DNA of 64,000 nt from Neobacillus endophyticus. GTDB taxonomy: Bacteria; Bacillota; Bacilli; Bacillales; Cytobacillaceae. Location of the stretch: contig NZ_JABRWH010000002.1 in NCBI RefSeq assembly GCF_013248975.1, positions 62,001-126,000 on the forward strand, read 5' to 3'. The first letter of the stretch is position 1, and each line of letters starts with the position of its first letter. This document shows positions 25,939-35,573 of the stretch, in pieces. Made by a program: the position numbers and the translations under genes. Under the pieces are notes generated by a model that had not been told where the DNA came from, made no database searches, and saw nothing but the letters and a program-made list of their open reading frames with translations.

Positions 25939-26919
25939 TCAACGCCGAATGTCGGAACATAGTCGTTCCCAATTACCAAACGTAATCTTTTCGCGATCTG
26001 TCTCGCTGAGTTCTATTTTTTCCAAAAAACTACGTGAACCTCCTCGCTCGAACGGATAGTCCGTTGAGAAAAGGATCCGGTCAACTCCTACTGTTTCGAC
26101 CGCCCAGCGAAGATAATTGTGACTGAACATACCACTAGGTGTGACGAATACGTTGCTACGAATATACTCAGAGAGAGAACGCTTGAGCTTAGCCATGTCA
26201 GCAAGTGGTTCGAGCCGTTCAAGATAAAATAGAACGAGTTCCCCCCAATGTCCAACAATTAGTTGAAGGTCTGGAAAACGGTCGAGAACACCACTTGCAA
26301 TCAAACGCAAGAGTTGAATACCTGTTTCATAATGCCACCCTATGCGATGCGTGGCAAAAGCAGCATCCACCCCTTGCCCAAGGCCGTCGTAGTAAGCGGC
26401 GCGTACGACCGGCAGTGGCGACTGCGGGTGGAGATAGATTGGTGCTCTCAAAGCAGAGGCGGCTTCAAAGACAGGCCAAAAGTCAGGATGATCAATATTA
26501 CGCTCACGTGTGCGGCCGAACAGCATTACGCCGTTTAACCCCAACTTTGTTACTGACCGCTCTAATTCAAGTGCCGCTGCATCTGGGGCGGCCGTGGCGA
26601 GTGTCGCGAGACCCTGCAGGCGGTCTGGGTGGGACCTGATCGCAGAGGCGAGTAGATCGTTGGTTTCGACTTGTAGTGGTACTGCAACAGCTGGAGAGAG
26701 ATTCTGCAATCCAGGAGCGGTGAGTGACAGTACCTGGACATCTACCCCAGCTTCTTCCATTGCTTTGAAACGTTCTTCTCCAATTTCAGACAGACGTCGA
26801 CCACTCTCGCCGCTGGACGATGCTTTCTGTGCAAGATCCTGCCATTCTGGTGCAAGTGTACTCCAAGCATCGATCACATTGGTAGTAACGAAGTGCTCTT
26901 CCAATCCGAAAACTCTCAT
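25939..26919 (-). CDS. ACMSD-type amidohydrolase, probable metal-dependent decarboxylase
   Basis: 326 residues of the amidohydrolase-2 family. The N-terminal LEEHF (metal-binding EEH), the IYLHPQSP and IVGHWGE histidines, and the STDYPFE aspartate correspond to the metal site of gamma-resorcylate decarboxylase and ACMSD-like enzymes. The predicted reaction is non-oxidative decarboxylation of an aromatic acid. It forms an operon with the dihydroxyphthalate-decarboxylase-like gene, and a LysR regulator is divergent. GC-rich compared with neighbours. Ribosome binding site AGGGAG upstream of the ATG. Confidence 0.8.
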   Translation of the reverse strand: MRVFGLEEHFVTTNVIDAWSTLAPEWQDLAQKASSSGESGRRLSEIGEERFKAMEEAGVDVQVLSLTAPGLQNLSPAVAVPLQVETNDLLASAIRSHPDRLQGLATLATAAPDAAALELERSVTKLGLNGVMLFGRTRERNIDHPDFWPVFEAASALRAPIYLHPQSPLPVVRAAYYDGLGQGVDAAFATHRIGWHYETGIQLLRLIASGVLDRFPDLQLIVGHWGELVLFYLERLEPLADMAKLKRSLSEYIRSNVFVTPSGMFSHNYLRWAVETVGVDRILFSTDYPFERGGSRSFLEKIELSETDREKITFGNWERLCSDIRR

Positions 26920-27159
26920 GATTTTTTCAGCTCCCTTTATTGATCTGTTCCTCTCGTAATATGATTTTACTCGGGGGATAGTGAAATATAAAATACTGAA
27001 TCAGTCTGACGGTATAACAAAAAAATATTGTAGCCACCTGTTCCACCGTCAACGTGTGTCCGTTCTTTCGTCTAGCATGTAAAAACGCCTGGCCCCCTAA
27101 TTGACCTTGAGTCCTATCCCCCAATAAATTAGACTTAAAGTATTGGGGAAGCGGACAAC

Positions 27160-27408
27160 ATGCGTTCAAAGAAAGTATTTTAGGAGGCTCGCTTAGAGAT
27201 TGTGCGATAGACATTATCGGGAATCAAGATACCTGTTTTCCAAAATGGGTTTTATGAGCTTTGAGGAGGCCTATTCAGCAGTCGATAGCTATATGGATTT
27301 TTACAATAAACGCAAGATGCATGGAAGCCTATAGCGTATGCCTCCTGTGAAATTTTTGGAGTGGGTCATGCAGTTGGAAGACCGATCGAAGTTTTATCGG
27401 GTATTATA
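27160..27408 (+). pseudogene. Internally deleted IS3-family transposase remnant
   Basis: 27160-27230 reads as a broken orfA start (MRSKKVF, stop, EARLEIVR). 27240-27408 reads as the C-terminal end of an IS150-type orfB (FEEAYSAVDSYMDFYNKRKM HGSL, stop, MPPVKFLEW). Two stops and loss of the DDE core show it is dead. It marks the border of the GC-rich cluster. Confidence 0.65.
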
Positions 27409-27639
27409 ATCCATTACAAGACATAAAGCAGGAATCGCATGGTCACATACAATAAGGATTCGAAAGATTAAGCTATGCTGCGGTAACCAATATTTTTAGA
27501 GACTAGACTTCGGATTTAGGAGGCCTAGCCGAATATACAAAACCATCGCCACGATTTACAATGAAAATGAACCTAATGGGTTGAAGTCAGTGTAATATTT
27601 CGAGTTGTTCCTCGAAACTTTCATAAATGAATAATACAG

Positions 27640-27657
27640 TTATACAAAGGGGTATAA
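27640..27657. promoter_or_regulatory. Candidate LysR operator
   Basis: Dyad TTATAC-N6-GTATAA, 64 bp upstream of the LysR gene. LysR regulators typically bind interrupted dyads near their own divergent promoter. The intervening IS remnant makes the link to the decarboxylase operon uncertain. Confidence 0.4.
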
Positions 27658-27720
27658 AAGAAAAGTAGATACATTACCAGGTTAGACTACTGTAAGACCT
27701 TTATTGATTGGAGAAAAAAT

Positions 27721-28647
27721 ATGGATATAAAACAATTACGTTACTTTATCGCTACAGCAAAGTATCTAAACATGACAGTGGCGGCAAAGAACCTATATAT
27801 CGCACAACCAGCACTGAGTAGACAAATCATCGATTTGGAAGGTTACTTGGGCGTTACTTTGTTCATTCGTGACAAACGCGGACTCAAACTTACGAGAGCA
27901 GGTATGGAACTACTCTCTGCAGCCAAAGAAATTGTTGCAAAATCGGATGAAGCGATAGAAAGGGTTAAATTAGCAGGAGCAGGTCTCAAGGGAGATCTGA
28001 AAATCGGTTATGTAGGCACATCCGATAAGATATTTCTCCCGAAGTTACTTCGTACGTTTCGTAAAAAACACCCGGATGTTGGATTATCGCTTGAATACGC
28101 TAATTCGGAAGCTTTAAATGACGCACTGAACTCAGGAGAATTGGACGTTGTTTTCACCTTCACTGTTGGGATTGAGAATATCACTGATCTTAGCTGGGAA
28201 AAAATATATACCGAATCCTTTGCCTTAATTGTTTCTGAAGATCACCCCCTTGCAAAGGAAAAAAAGGTTCAGATTACAGATTTATCAAACGAACTCTTTA
28301 TTCTATTATCCCGTACCGAAGCGCCGCAACTCTTTGATTATATTCTGAAATTATGTGCTAGCGGAGGATTTTACCCTAAAAACGTCAGTCATCCTCATTT
28401 CGATACTGTGCTGCTTCAAGTGGAGGCTAACCTTGGGATTACCGTTCTCTCGCGGCATGGCAAAGCTTTCGCGTCTCCTTCTCTACGGTTCATTGATATT
28501 GAACATACTGTCGAGAATATTGATCTAGTCATGGCATGGAAAACGAACAATACGAATCCATGTATTCCCCTATTTCTCATTGAACTGCAAGAATTACTAA
28601 AAGCTTCGAATTTTGAAGAAGTGCTTTCGTTCGGAAAAAACGTTTAG
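27721..28647 (+). CDS. LysR family transcriptional regulator
   Basis: 308 residues. N-terminal winged HTH (MDIKQLRYFIATAKYLNMTV through LYIAQPALSRQIIDLEGYLG) is canonical LysR. The C-terminal part is the substrate-binding domain (GYVGTSDKIFLPKLL..., DVVFTF). It is transcribed away from the two decarboxylase-type genes, with an IS3 remnant between, so it is the likely activator of that aromatic-acid cluster; inducer unknown. Ribosome binding site ATTGGAG is about 9 bases upstream. A terminator lies at 28895. Confidence 0.88.
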   Translation: MDIKQLRYFIATAKYLNMTVAAKNLYIAQPALSRQIIDLEGYLGVTLFIRDKRGLKLTRAGMELLSAAKEIVAKSDEAIERVKLAGAGLKGDLKIGYVGTSDKIFLPKLLRTFRKKHPDVGLSLEYANSEALNDALNSGELDVVFTFTVGIENITDLSWEKIYTESFALIVSEDHPLAKEKKVQITDLSNELFILLSRTEAPQLFDYILKLCASGGFYPKNVSHPHFDTVLLQVEANLGITVLSRHGKAFASPSLRFIDIEHTVENIDLVMAWKTNNTNPCIPLFLIELQELLKASNFEEVLSFGKNV

Positions 28648-28794
28648 AAATACAGAATGGGTACAACGTTGTATTTTGGCGAACCCGATGAACATCAAAT
28701 GTATCCCTAGTATGGGATAAGTCCGAGGTAAGTGCCCAATATTCAAAACATGAAAGAATCATTAATGATTAGGATAAATGAACGGAAAGAGATC

Positions 28795-28835
28795 CACAAT
28801 TATCTATTTCTATTCCATAATAGGGCGCAATTATT
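28795..28835 (+). repeat. Dispersed GGGCGC repeat
   Basis: TATTCCATAATAGGGCGC at 28811-28828. The hairpin part is poorly kept here. It is in the gap 28648-29133, which contains this and one terminator. Confidence 0.65.
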
Positions 28836-28894
28836 AAAGATCACAGGTGAGAAATAATCATACTTTTTTTAAAAAGGCAAACTAATTCACAAGG

Positions 28895-28939
28895 GAAGAA
28901 TCCATTTTGATCAATCTTTTTTCAAAACGGATTCTTTTT
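28895..28939 (+). terminator. Intrinsic terminator
   Basis: AAGAATCCATTTTGA pairs with TCAAAACGGATTCTT, then TTTA. Located 250 bp after the LysR gene. Confidence 0.8.
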
Positions 28940-29133
28940 ATTTATCCTGAAAAGAAGTTCTGTGAGATACTTTAAACCAAACATTATTCCAAGGCTACAT
29001 TTACATTACTTTCAAGAGTTTTTTGCCATTAATGTGGGAAGATAGATACCTACGAAAGAATGGAGCGATTAGACGGAATTAAACTTTTTTCTCCTTTATG
29101 ACGAAATAAAAGGATGGAAGGAGAGGAAAATAT

Positions 29134-29340
29134 ATGAAAATTGATTTTTCACCTTACAAGGGAATGATGGATCATATGGCGCTACAACTTGCTATCATTT
29201 TAATTATACCTTTAATCGTAGCGCTTTTCGCTAAATGGATTTTTGTCACTATTAAAATACCAAATAAAATTGCAGGCACTCTTGGCGGTCTTGTTTTTAT
29301 ATTGGTGTTTTTAAAAACTTTAACGATTGTATTAGGATAG
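29134..29340 (+). CDS. Small membrane protein, 68 residues
   Basis: GGAAGGAGAGG lies 8-10 bases before the ATG. Two membrane helices (about 17-38 and 45-66) separated by a short basic loop KIPNKI. No family recognised. Single-gene unit between repeats at 28811 and 29463. Confidence 0.65.
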   Translation: MKIDFSPYKGMMDHMALQLAIILIIPLIVALFAKWIFVTIKIPNKIAGTLGGLVFILVFLKTLTIVLG

Positions 29341-29462
29341 ATGCAATCATAGAAATTTTTGTAGCTTGGAAATAAAGTCACGATGTTTGTAAAAAAGATG
29401 CGATGCTTTCCCCCTTTGGATACGCTTTGTCTAAAGGTTTTTTATGGTATAAATGATATAAC

Positions 29463-29565
29463 ATTATTCTACAATCGGGCGCAAGAATTGAAGAATTTAT
29501 GGGCTGTTACAGCAGTCCATTTTTCTTGGTCTTTAATCAATTAAATGGCAGGTTACTTGAAGAAG
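29463..29565 (+). repeat. Dispersed GGGCGC repeat, form A leader
   Basis: TTCTACAATCGGGCGC (core ends 29482), AAGAATTGAAGAA, hairpin GGGCTGTTACAGCAGTCCA with T-run, then CTTTAATCAATTAAATGGCAGG. Upstream GGATACGCTTTGTCTAAAGG is shared with 24.66 kb. Confidence 0.8.
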
Positions 29566-29622
29566 GATTTTATAAATAATCGTAGAATTTTCCATTACAA
29601 AACCATTTTTGGAGGGGAAAAC

Positions 29623-29898
29623 TTGAACAATAATAAAAAAGGATGGCTGTTTTTAGCGCTTGCGGGTTGCCTTGCTTTATTGACAATTTTTATATTTGGC
29701 AAAGGCTATGGCTACTATAATGTCCATTTTGATGAATACGTTTATATAGTTTTTAATGGTAATCTTATTGACAAAGTAACCACAACAGAAGAAGCCAACA
29801 GTTACGCCTATTTGATTATGGGACTAAGTATAATTCCTGCATTTTTAGCTTATTTTTATTTCCGAAAGTTTTTAAAACTTGTTCCAGAGGTAAATTAA
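29623..29898 (+). CDS. Small membrane protein, 91 residues
   Basis: TTG at 29623 chosen because GGAGGGG is 6 bases upstream. A longer frame from 29545 would begin within the conserved ATGGCAGG of the repeat and is not credible. Two hydrophobic segments (about 8-26 and 62-80) flank an extracellular loop YGYYNVHFDEYVYIVF. Not recognised. Single-gene unit. Confidence 0.6.
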   Translation: MNNNKKGWLFLALAGCLALLTIFIFGKGYGYYNVHFDEYVYIVFNGNLIDKVTTTEEANSYAYLIMGLSIIPAFLAYFYFRKFLKLVPEVN

Positions 29899-29997
29899 GC
29901 TTGTGGTAGCTTATGTGTTGAAAACGGATTGATGTGGCAATCCTATTTTTTATCATACGAACCAATTTTAAATTGCGAAAAAATATAATTAAAGCAA

Positions 29998-30115
29998 AGG
30001 GTGCTATACTTCAACAACGATCTTCAACTATCGGGCGCAAGAATTGAACAACTCTGGACTGTTTTCAGCAGTCCATTTTTCTTGGCCTTTAATCAGTTAA
30101 ATGGCAGGATAATTT
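29998..30115 (+). repeat. Dispersed GGGCGC repeat, form A leader
   Basis: Core 30020-30038 (one change, AACTATCGGGCGC), AAGAATTGAACAAC, hairpin TGGACTGTTTTCAGCAGTCCA with T-run, then CTTTAATCAGTTAAATGGCAGG. It precedes the GNAT gene at 30157. Confidence 0.85.
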
Positions 30116-30156
30116 AAAAAGAATAGGAAAACAGCAGAGAAGGAGGAGAAATAGAT

Positions 30157-30609
30157 TTGATTAAAAGAATTGATATTACAAATCCTAAATTAGCTATGGA
30201 GGTATTAAACGTTCAAATACCTTCTTATAAGGTAGAAGCAGCATTAATTGATTCTGATGAAATACCACCATTAAAAGATACAGTTGACACGTTACAACAA
30301 TGTGGAGAAAATTTCTTCGGCTATTACATAAATGAAGAATTAAGTGGAGTCATATCCATAAAAATAGAAAATAGTGTAATGGATATACATAGGTTATTTG
30401 TACATCCATTACATTTCAGAAAAGGAATTGCAAAAATGTTATTAGATTTTATTCAAACCAATAAGAAAGGATTTGAAACAATTATTGTATCAACTGGTTC
30501 TAAAAATTTACCTGCAATTAAATTCTATCAAAAAAATGGATTCTCAAAAATTAAAGAAATAAAAGTAACTGAACATTTATCTTTAACTCTTTTCAATAAG
30601 AAAATTTAA
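30157..30609 (+). CDS. GNAT family N-acetyltransferase
   Basis: 150 residues from TTG with AGGAGGAG 7-9 bases upstream. Motif A is LFVHPLHFRKGIAKMLLDFI (about 86-105), followed by IIVSTGSKNLPAIKFYQKNG, the motif B region. It is a typical GCN5-related acetyltransferase; substrate unknown. Second of four GNAT genes flanked by the dispersed repeats. Confidence 0.82.
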   Translation: MIKRIDITNPKLAMEVLNVQIPSYKVEAALIDSDEIPPLKDTVDTLQQCGENFFGYYINEELSGVISIKIENSVMDIHRLFVHPLHFRKGIAKMLLDFIQTNKKGFETIIVSTGSKNLPAIKFYQKNGFSKIKEIKVTEHLSLTLFNKKI

Positions 30610-30639
30610 TATTAGCTTATTAAGCTAAACCATCCAATA

Positions 30640-30785
30640 GAAACTACTCAGTTATTCCATTATCGGGCGCTTTTCTCAAGTAACGACAAAATCCCAATTT
30701 CCCAATTTAAATTCTGAGAAATTGGGATTTTGTCTTTTGGAATCTCCTTAACGTTGTAAATTTCGCGTTTTGCTGGTTTTAAATA
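30640..30785 (+). repeat. Dispersed GGGCGC repeat, form B
   Basis: Core 30652-30670 (TTATTCCATTATCGGGCGC), TTTTCTCAAGTAACG, hairpin AAATCCCAATTTCCC...GAGAAATTGGGATTT, then a Tn3-end-like CTTAACGTTGTAAATTTCGC from 30747 that degenerates before CCCC. Confidence 0.75.
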
Positions 30786-30824
30786 CATGTCTATAATGAA
30801 AACACACACATAAATTCCCTTTCG

Positions 30825-31742
30825 CTAAATTTCTTTCTGAACTTGTTTCGTATTGTGCTTTACTCTATTTTGTTTGTCTACTTTTATATGCATGAACATA
30901 ACTCCCGATAGTGTAATTACTCCTCCTACTAGAGAAAGAAGGGTAGGTACCTCTCCAAGCCAAATCCACGCAATAACAAATGCTAAAGCCGGAGTTAGAT
31001 AAAGAGAACTAGTTGCCTCTGAAGCTCCTACATGTGATGTAACATAAGCTAATGCAAGATAAGGAATAACCGTAGGAAAAAGACCTAAGTATACAATGCT
31101 AAGTGTTGAATCAATAGATGATTTCGTCATTTCACTTATTAATCCAGGGAAAAAGAAAAGCATAAAAAACGTGCCTGCCCATATCGTATAGGTAGTAAAT
31201 GCAAGAAATCCATACTTTTTTAAATAACGAGTTTGAAATACAAAATAAATACTTTCCGAAAAAGCTGCTAAAAGAATGAACAATACCCCGTTTGTAAAGG
31301 AAACAGCCCCTCCAGTGCCTAATGAGATCAATACCACTCCAAAAAAGCTTATTGAAGATCCAATCCATCTTGATAATCCAAATCGTTCACGAAGAAACCA
31401 AACAGCTAAAAGAGTTGAAAAAATGGGAGTTGTTGATACAAGCAGGCTTGCAGCACCAGCACTAACTGTTTCCTCCCCGACATTTAGAGCTGTATGATAA
31501 ACAGTGAAGCCTAAAAAACCCAACAATAAAATTATAGGAATATCCTTTAATTCCGGTAAATGCATTTGAGTGATAATTGCAATAAATATAAGCGCTATAT
31601 AACCAATCAGCAATCGAGAAAGAGCAAGGTGTTCAGGTGTATAGGATTCTAAGCCAACTCGTATTCCAGCAAAAGCTGAACCCCATAGAAAAATGGGAAG
31701 GCAATACGCGAGCATAACACGAAAGCTCCGTTTTTGTGCCAT
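30825..31742 (-). CDS. EamA/DMT-family transporter
   Basis: 305 residues from the ATG at 31742, which has GAAGGATG upstream; an upstream in-frame ATG at 31865 would add 41 polar residues and overlap the divergent promoter. Ten hydrophobic segments form two EamA repeats, with the family pattern (FLWGSAFAGIRVGLE in the first helix, WLGEVPTLLSLVGGVITLSG near the end). Members export amino acids or other metabolites. It is divergent from a MocR-type regulator, the usual arrangement where the regulator controls the transporter. Confidence 0.87.
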   Translation of the reverse strand: MAQKRSFRVMLAYCLPIFLWGSAFAGIRVGLESYTPEHLALSRLLIGYIALIFIAIITQMHLPELKDIPIILLLGFLGFTVYHTALNVGEETVSAGAASLLVSTTPIFSTLLAVWFLRERFGLSRWIGSSISFFGVVLISLGTGGAVSFTNGVLFILLAAFSESIYFVFQTRYLKKYGFLAFTTYTIWAGTFFMLFFFPGLISEMTKSSIDSTLSIVYLGLFPTVIPYLALAYVTSHVGASEATSSLYLTPALAFVIAWIWLGEVPTLLSLVGGVITLSGVMFMHIKVDKQNRVKHNTKQVQKEI

Positions 31743-31895
31743 TTTATCACATCCTTCGAGAAATTTAACCCAACCAATATTTCTTCTCCTACTATTTTTG
31801 TTTCTTATCTTATCAGCATTTGATAAAATGTCTCCAACCAGTTTAAAGGAAATAAAACCAACCACTTAGATCAAATAAAGAGGAGAATTTTTTTA

Positions 31896-33344
31896 ATGGG
31901 GAATATCGATTGGAAAAGAAAGAAACATTCTCCTAAATATCAACAAATTGTAGACATTATCAAGGAGAAAATTGCCAATGGAGAATGGCCAATCGGAAGT
32001 AAAATTCCAAGTCAGCGACAATTAGCCGAGGGATTCAATGTAAATAGGAGTACTGTCGTCACTGCTTTAGAGGAATTAATGGCAGATGGATTGATTGAGG
32101 GAAAAATGGGAATGGGTACGTTCGTAGTGAATAATACATGGACATTACTTGCTACAAATCCTCCACCTGATTGGAAAGAACATGTTAAATCAGGTTTAAT
32201 AAGACCGAGTCAATCGACTGTCCAACAGATAAATCAAGCTGAATCAAACACAAACCTAATTCAACTTAGTAAAGGTGAACTTTCTAAAGATTTATTTCCT
32301 TTAGATACAATGAAGTTTGTCATGCAAAGGGTATCTGAAGAAATGCAGGCTTTTGGATATGAAGAGCCAAAAGGTTTTCTGGCTTTAAGAGAAGCGATAA
32401 GCGACTATTTAAAAACATTTGGTGTTCAAGCCTCTCCTGCATCTATTTTAATTGTTTCCGGGGCATTGCAAGCTTTGCAATTGATTTCAGTCGGCCTTCT
32501 ACCCAGGGGATCAACCGTATTACTTGAACAGCCTTCATACCTTTATTCTTTGCGTGTGTTTCAATCAGCAGGAATGAAGCTTACAGGTCTACCGATAGAT
32601 GAACATGGCCTTATGCCAAGCTCAGTTTTCGAATCAAAAAAACAGAAAGGCAGAGTGATTTTATACTCCATTCCTTGTTTTCATAATCCAACAGGGATAT
32701 TAATGTCAGAAAATCGACGTGAAGAACTAATTCAAGTATGTAAAAAAGAACAACTTCCTATGATCGAGGATGATATTTATCGGGAGCTATGGATCGATGA
32801 GCCACCACCACCTCCATTAAAATCAAAAGATAAACATGGACACGTATTGTATATTGGCAGTCTATCTAAAACGTTAAGCCCAGGTTTAAGGATCGGTTGG
32901 ATTGCCGGACCTGAACCTGTAATTGAACGCCTATCCGATATTAAAATGCAAACTGACTATGGTTCTAGTTCCTTATCCCAAAGGGTCGCAGCTGAATGGT
33001 TAACAAGTGGCTTATATGAACAACACCTTGAATGTGTAAGAGAACAGCTTAAAATACGGAGAACGGTAATATTAGAGGCTTTAGAAATTTATTTAAAGGA
33101 TTTAGCCACATGGGATGTACCAAAGGGAGGATTTTTTATATGGTTAAGAATACTACCAAAATTATCAATGAGTGAACTTTGCGCAAAGGCATTATCTGAA
33201 GGCGTACTTCTTAACCCAGGAGATATTTATGGTCAAGAATCAAACCATTATCTTCGCCTCTCTTATGGGTATGCTTCATTAAAAGATTTGAAAAAGGGTA
33301 TCTGCAAAATTAGCCACATCATTCGAAAACTGGCAAAACGTTAA
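31896..33344 (+). CDS. MocR-type GntR/aminotransferase regulator
   Basis: 482 residues. N-terminal GntR winged helix (YQQIVDIIKEKIANGEWPIG, SQRQLAEGFNVNRSTV), then a class I aminotransferase-fold domain. SLSKTLSPGLRIGW contains the PLP lysine (K325), and an upstream VILYSIPCFHNPTG loop is present. Such PdxR/GabR-like regulators sense amino acids or vitamin B6 through PLP. The divergent EamA transporter is its likely target. GAGGAGA before the ATG. Confidence 0.9.
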   Translation: MGNIDWKRKKHSPKYQQIVDIIKEKIANGEWPIGSKIPSQRQLAEGFNVNRSTVVTALEELMADGLIEGKMGMGTFVVNNTWTLLATNPPPDWKEHVKSGLIRPSQSTVQQINQAESNTNLIQLSKGELSKDLFPLDTMKFVMQRVSEEMQAFGYEEPKGFLALREAISDYLKTFGVQASPASILIVSGALQALQLISVGLLPRGSTVLLEQPSYLYSLRVFQSAGMKLTGLPIDEHGLMPSSVFESKKQKGRVILYSIPCFHNPTGILMSENRREELIQVCKKEQLPMIEDDIYRELWIDEPPPPPLKSKDKHGHVLYIGSLSKTLSPGLRIGWIAGPEPVIERLSDIKMQTDYGSSSLSQRVAAEWLTSGLYEQHLECVREQLKIRRTVILEALEIYLKDLATWDVPKGGFFIWLRILPKLSMSELCAKALSEGVLLNPGDIYGQESNHYLRLSYGYASLKDLKKGICKISHIIRKLAKR

Positions 33345-33610
33345 TAAAAAGTACTTCTAACTAAGTTTCTTTAAGGAAGATGAGTACCATGTGCTGCGTC
33401 TTTTGTTTGTTGGACAAATTCGGTGCTAATAGGCATCTTATGGTTTCGTGCTACGGGTGTAACGCTACCATTACACTGTTAGGTATTATATTTGTCCAAA
33501 TAGGAGGGAAATTGGTTGAAGTTGCGAAATTTGTTCTTGAGTCTGGTTTCATCAATATAGAAATTTTTGAAAACATAAAGGTGATTATCTTGAATAAGAT
33601 TTAAGCAATG
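33345..33610 (+). other. Intergenic stretch without a convincing gene
   Basis: A frame from 33380 (74 codons, Cys-rich start) has no ribosome binding site. An AGGAGGG at about 33503 precedes a TTG frame that closes after 15 codons (LKLRNLFLSLVSSI), possibly a truncated lipoprotein start. Nothing here can be supported as an intact gene. Confidence 0.5.
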
Positions 33611-33631
33611 ATCTTCAACAATCGGGCGCAT
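33611..33631 (+). repeat. Dispersed GGGCGC repeat interrupted by a group II intron
   Basis: Core 33611-33629 plus AT. The second half lies at 35574-35600 (TAATCGAAGAAAGATTAACG, then CGTTTTTT). Joined, GCGCATTAATC-loop-GATTAACGCG forms the usual terminator hairpin, so the intron entered the 5' arm of the hairpin. Confidence 0.85.
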
Positions 33632-35573
33632 GTGCGGCTGAGCTTAGGTCGTATCATATAACGGGTGGGATTCCCGTCGAGTAAGAACTAGCCATTCACT
33701 CGTAGCGAGTCTTGGAGGACTAAAGGTAACTTTAGTCTTTAAGCGTAGACAGTTAGGTGGCGGGCCGAAAGCCAAATGGCTGAAGGGATTGAGCTCCATA
33801 ATGATTGTAAGTCGAGAGGGCTGATGCTTTATGCGCTGCAGAAAGCTACATTTTACCCCTCGTTAAAGGCAAGAAGGGTAAGACCTCTCTGGAGTCATAG
33901 ACCTTGGCACGTTATACATTGATATGATACGGCAACTCAGGAGACCCTACCGGTCTTTTCTTTTTTTTAGAAGAGTATGGTGTACAAGCGATAACAAGCA
34001 AGGAAACCAAATGCCGATGTAGGGAGTCGGATAGCAGCGTAGTACCAATGAAGTTGGGTAATGCCGATGGAGGAAAGGCTGCTACCTAGATATCACCCTT
34101 ACTAGAGACACATTTACTACACACAGAGGTAGATATTTTAAATGAAAACAAAACTACTAAGGATAGCAGAATTAGCAAAGTCTGAACCTAAAATGAAATT
34201 TACATCTCTTGCACATCTATTAAATAAGCAAACACTAACTCAATGTCATTATGAACTGCCCAATAGGAAAGCAACCGGGATTAACGGTATAACTAAAGAG
34301 CAGTACGATGAAAATTTAGAAGAAAACATTGAGGAGTTAGTAAGCAGGCTTAAAAGCAACAGTTATCGTCCTGTTCCAGTAAGAAGAATGTATATTCCGA
34401 AGCTCAATTCAAACAAGAAAAGACCTCTAGGAATACCGGAATATGAGGACAAGATTGTTCAAAAAGGCATTACGAAGCTACTTAATACCATCTATGAAAA
34501 TGACTTTCTAGAATGTTCCTTTGGGTTTCGCCCAAATCGTAGCTGCCATGATGCTTTGAAAATACTGAACTTCTATATTGAAAAGAGGTCAGTAAATTAT
34601 GTAGTAGATGTCGATATTCGCGGATTCTTTGACAACGTTGACCACAAATGGATGATGGAGTTCTTAAAACTGCGAATTGCTGACCCTAACCTACTAAGAA
34701 TAATTGGTAGGTTTCTTAAAGGTGGATACATGGAGGAAGGGAAGAAATATAAAACAGATAATGGCACACCGCAAGGTGGAGTAATATCCCCGGTATTAGC
34801 CAATGTGTATCTCCATTATGTCCTCGACTTATGGTTTGAGAAAAAGGTCAAGAAACAATGCAAGGGACAAGCATATATAGTAAGGTATGCTGATGATTTT
34901 GTGTGCTGTTTTCAATATCAGAGCGAAGCTCAGGAGTTCTTCCAATCATTAAAATTTAGATTAAAGAAATTTAACTTGGAAATTGCCGAGGATAAAACCA
35001 AAATTATTCCCTTCGGGAGTTTTGCGGAGAAATATACAAATCAAAAGGGAAACAGTAAACCAGCAACCTTTGATTTCCTAGGCTTTACACACTATTGTGG
35101 GAAAAGCAAAAAAGGGAACTTTCGGGTGAAACGGAAATCGAGTAGGAAGAAAGTCCAAGGTAAATTAAAAGAGTCTAAAGAATGGCTGAAGAAGAATAGG
35201 AATAAGAATATTCACATAATCATGGACAGATTTAGACGCTCGCTTATTGGTTATTACAACTATTATTGCATCACTGATAATATCCTAAATGTTAGCAACT
35301 TCAAGTGCAAAATCGAGGACTTACTGTTTAAATGGCTCAACAGAAGAAGTCAAAGAAAATCCTTTACATGGGATAAATTCAGACTATTTCTTGATAAATA
35401 TCCACTACCTTCACCAAGAATTAAAGTGAATATATATGAATTAAGAAAAGAGATTAGCTACATTCTGTGAATGATGACTAGGAGGAGCCGTGTGCATTAA
35501 TAGTGCAAGCACGGTTCTGGGAGGGAATGGAGTTCAATTTACCGTAAGGTAGAAAGGCTCCCTTCTACTCGAC
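33632..35573 (+). mobile_element. Group II intron, class-C-like, inserted in a terminator repeat
   Basis: Begins GTGCGGC at 33632 and ends CTACTCGAC at 35573. Domain V near 35484-35518 (GAGCCGTGTGCATTAATAG ... CAAGCACGGTTC), followed by a short domain VI. Contains one maturase ORF without endonuclease. Insertion at a terminator stem is the known habit of bacterial class C introns. A 3' fragment of a close relative is at 42536. Boundaries are supported by restoration of the repeat hairpin; the exact ends could be off by a few bases. Confidence 0.85.
34142..35470 (+). CDS. ltrA: Group II intron reverse transcriptase/maturase without endonuclease
   Basis: 442 residues. RT blocks VRRMYIPKLNSNKKRPLGIP, FGFRPNRSCHDALK, VDVDIRGFFDNVDHKWM, GTPQGGVISPVLANVYLHY and YADD at 249-252. 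The maturase domain follows (FRVKRKSSRKKVQGKLKESK, RSLIGYYNYY). There is no C-terminal HNH domain, as in class C introns. It should bind its own intron RNA for splicing and insertion. The ATG starts in intron domain IV, and no disabling change is seen. Confidence 0.92.
   Translation: MKTKLLRIAELAKSEPKMKFTSLAHLLNKQTLTQCHYELPNRKATGINGITKEQYDENLEENIEELVSRLKSNSYRPVPVRRMYIPKLNSNKKRPLGIPEYEDKIVQKGITKLLNTIYENDFLECSFGFRPNRSCHDALKILNFYIEKRSVNYVVDVDIRGFFDNVDHKWMMEFLKLRIADPNLLRIIGRFLKGGYMEEGKKYKTDNGTPQGGVISPVLANVYLHYVLDLWFEKKVKKQCKGQAYIVRYADDFVCCFQYQSEAQEFFQSLKFRLKKFNLEIAEDKTKIIPFGSFAEKYTNQKGNSKPATFDFLGFTHYCGKSKKGNFRVKRKSSRKKVQGKLKESKEWLKKNRNKNIHIIMDRFRRSLIGYYNYYCITDNILNVSNFKCKIEDLLFKWLNRRSQRKSFTWDKFRLFLDKYPLPSPRIKVNIYELRKEISYIL

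Noticed and set aside
26205..26959. Plus-strand frames opposite the amidohydrolase gene
   Set aside because: They are shadows produced by the high GC of the minus-strand gene, without ribosome binding sites or motifs.
33380..33604. 74-codon frame with Cys-rich start
   Set aside because: No ribosome binding site, no motif, and it runs up to a repeat copy.
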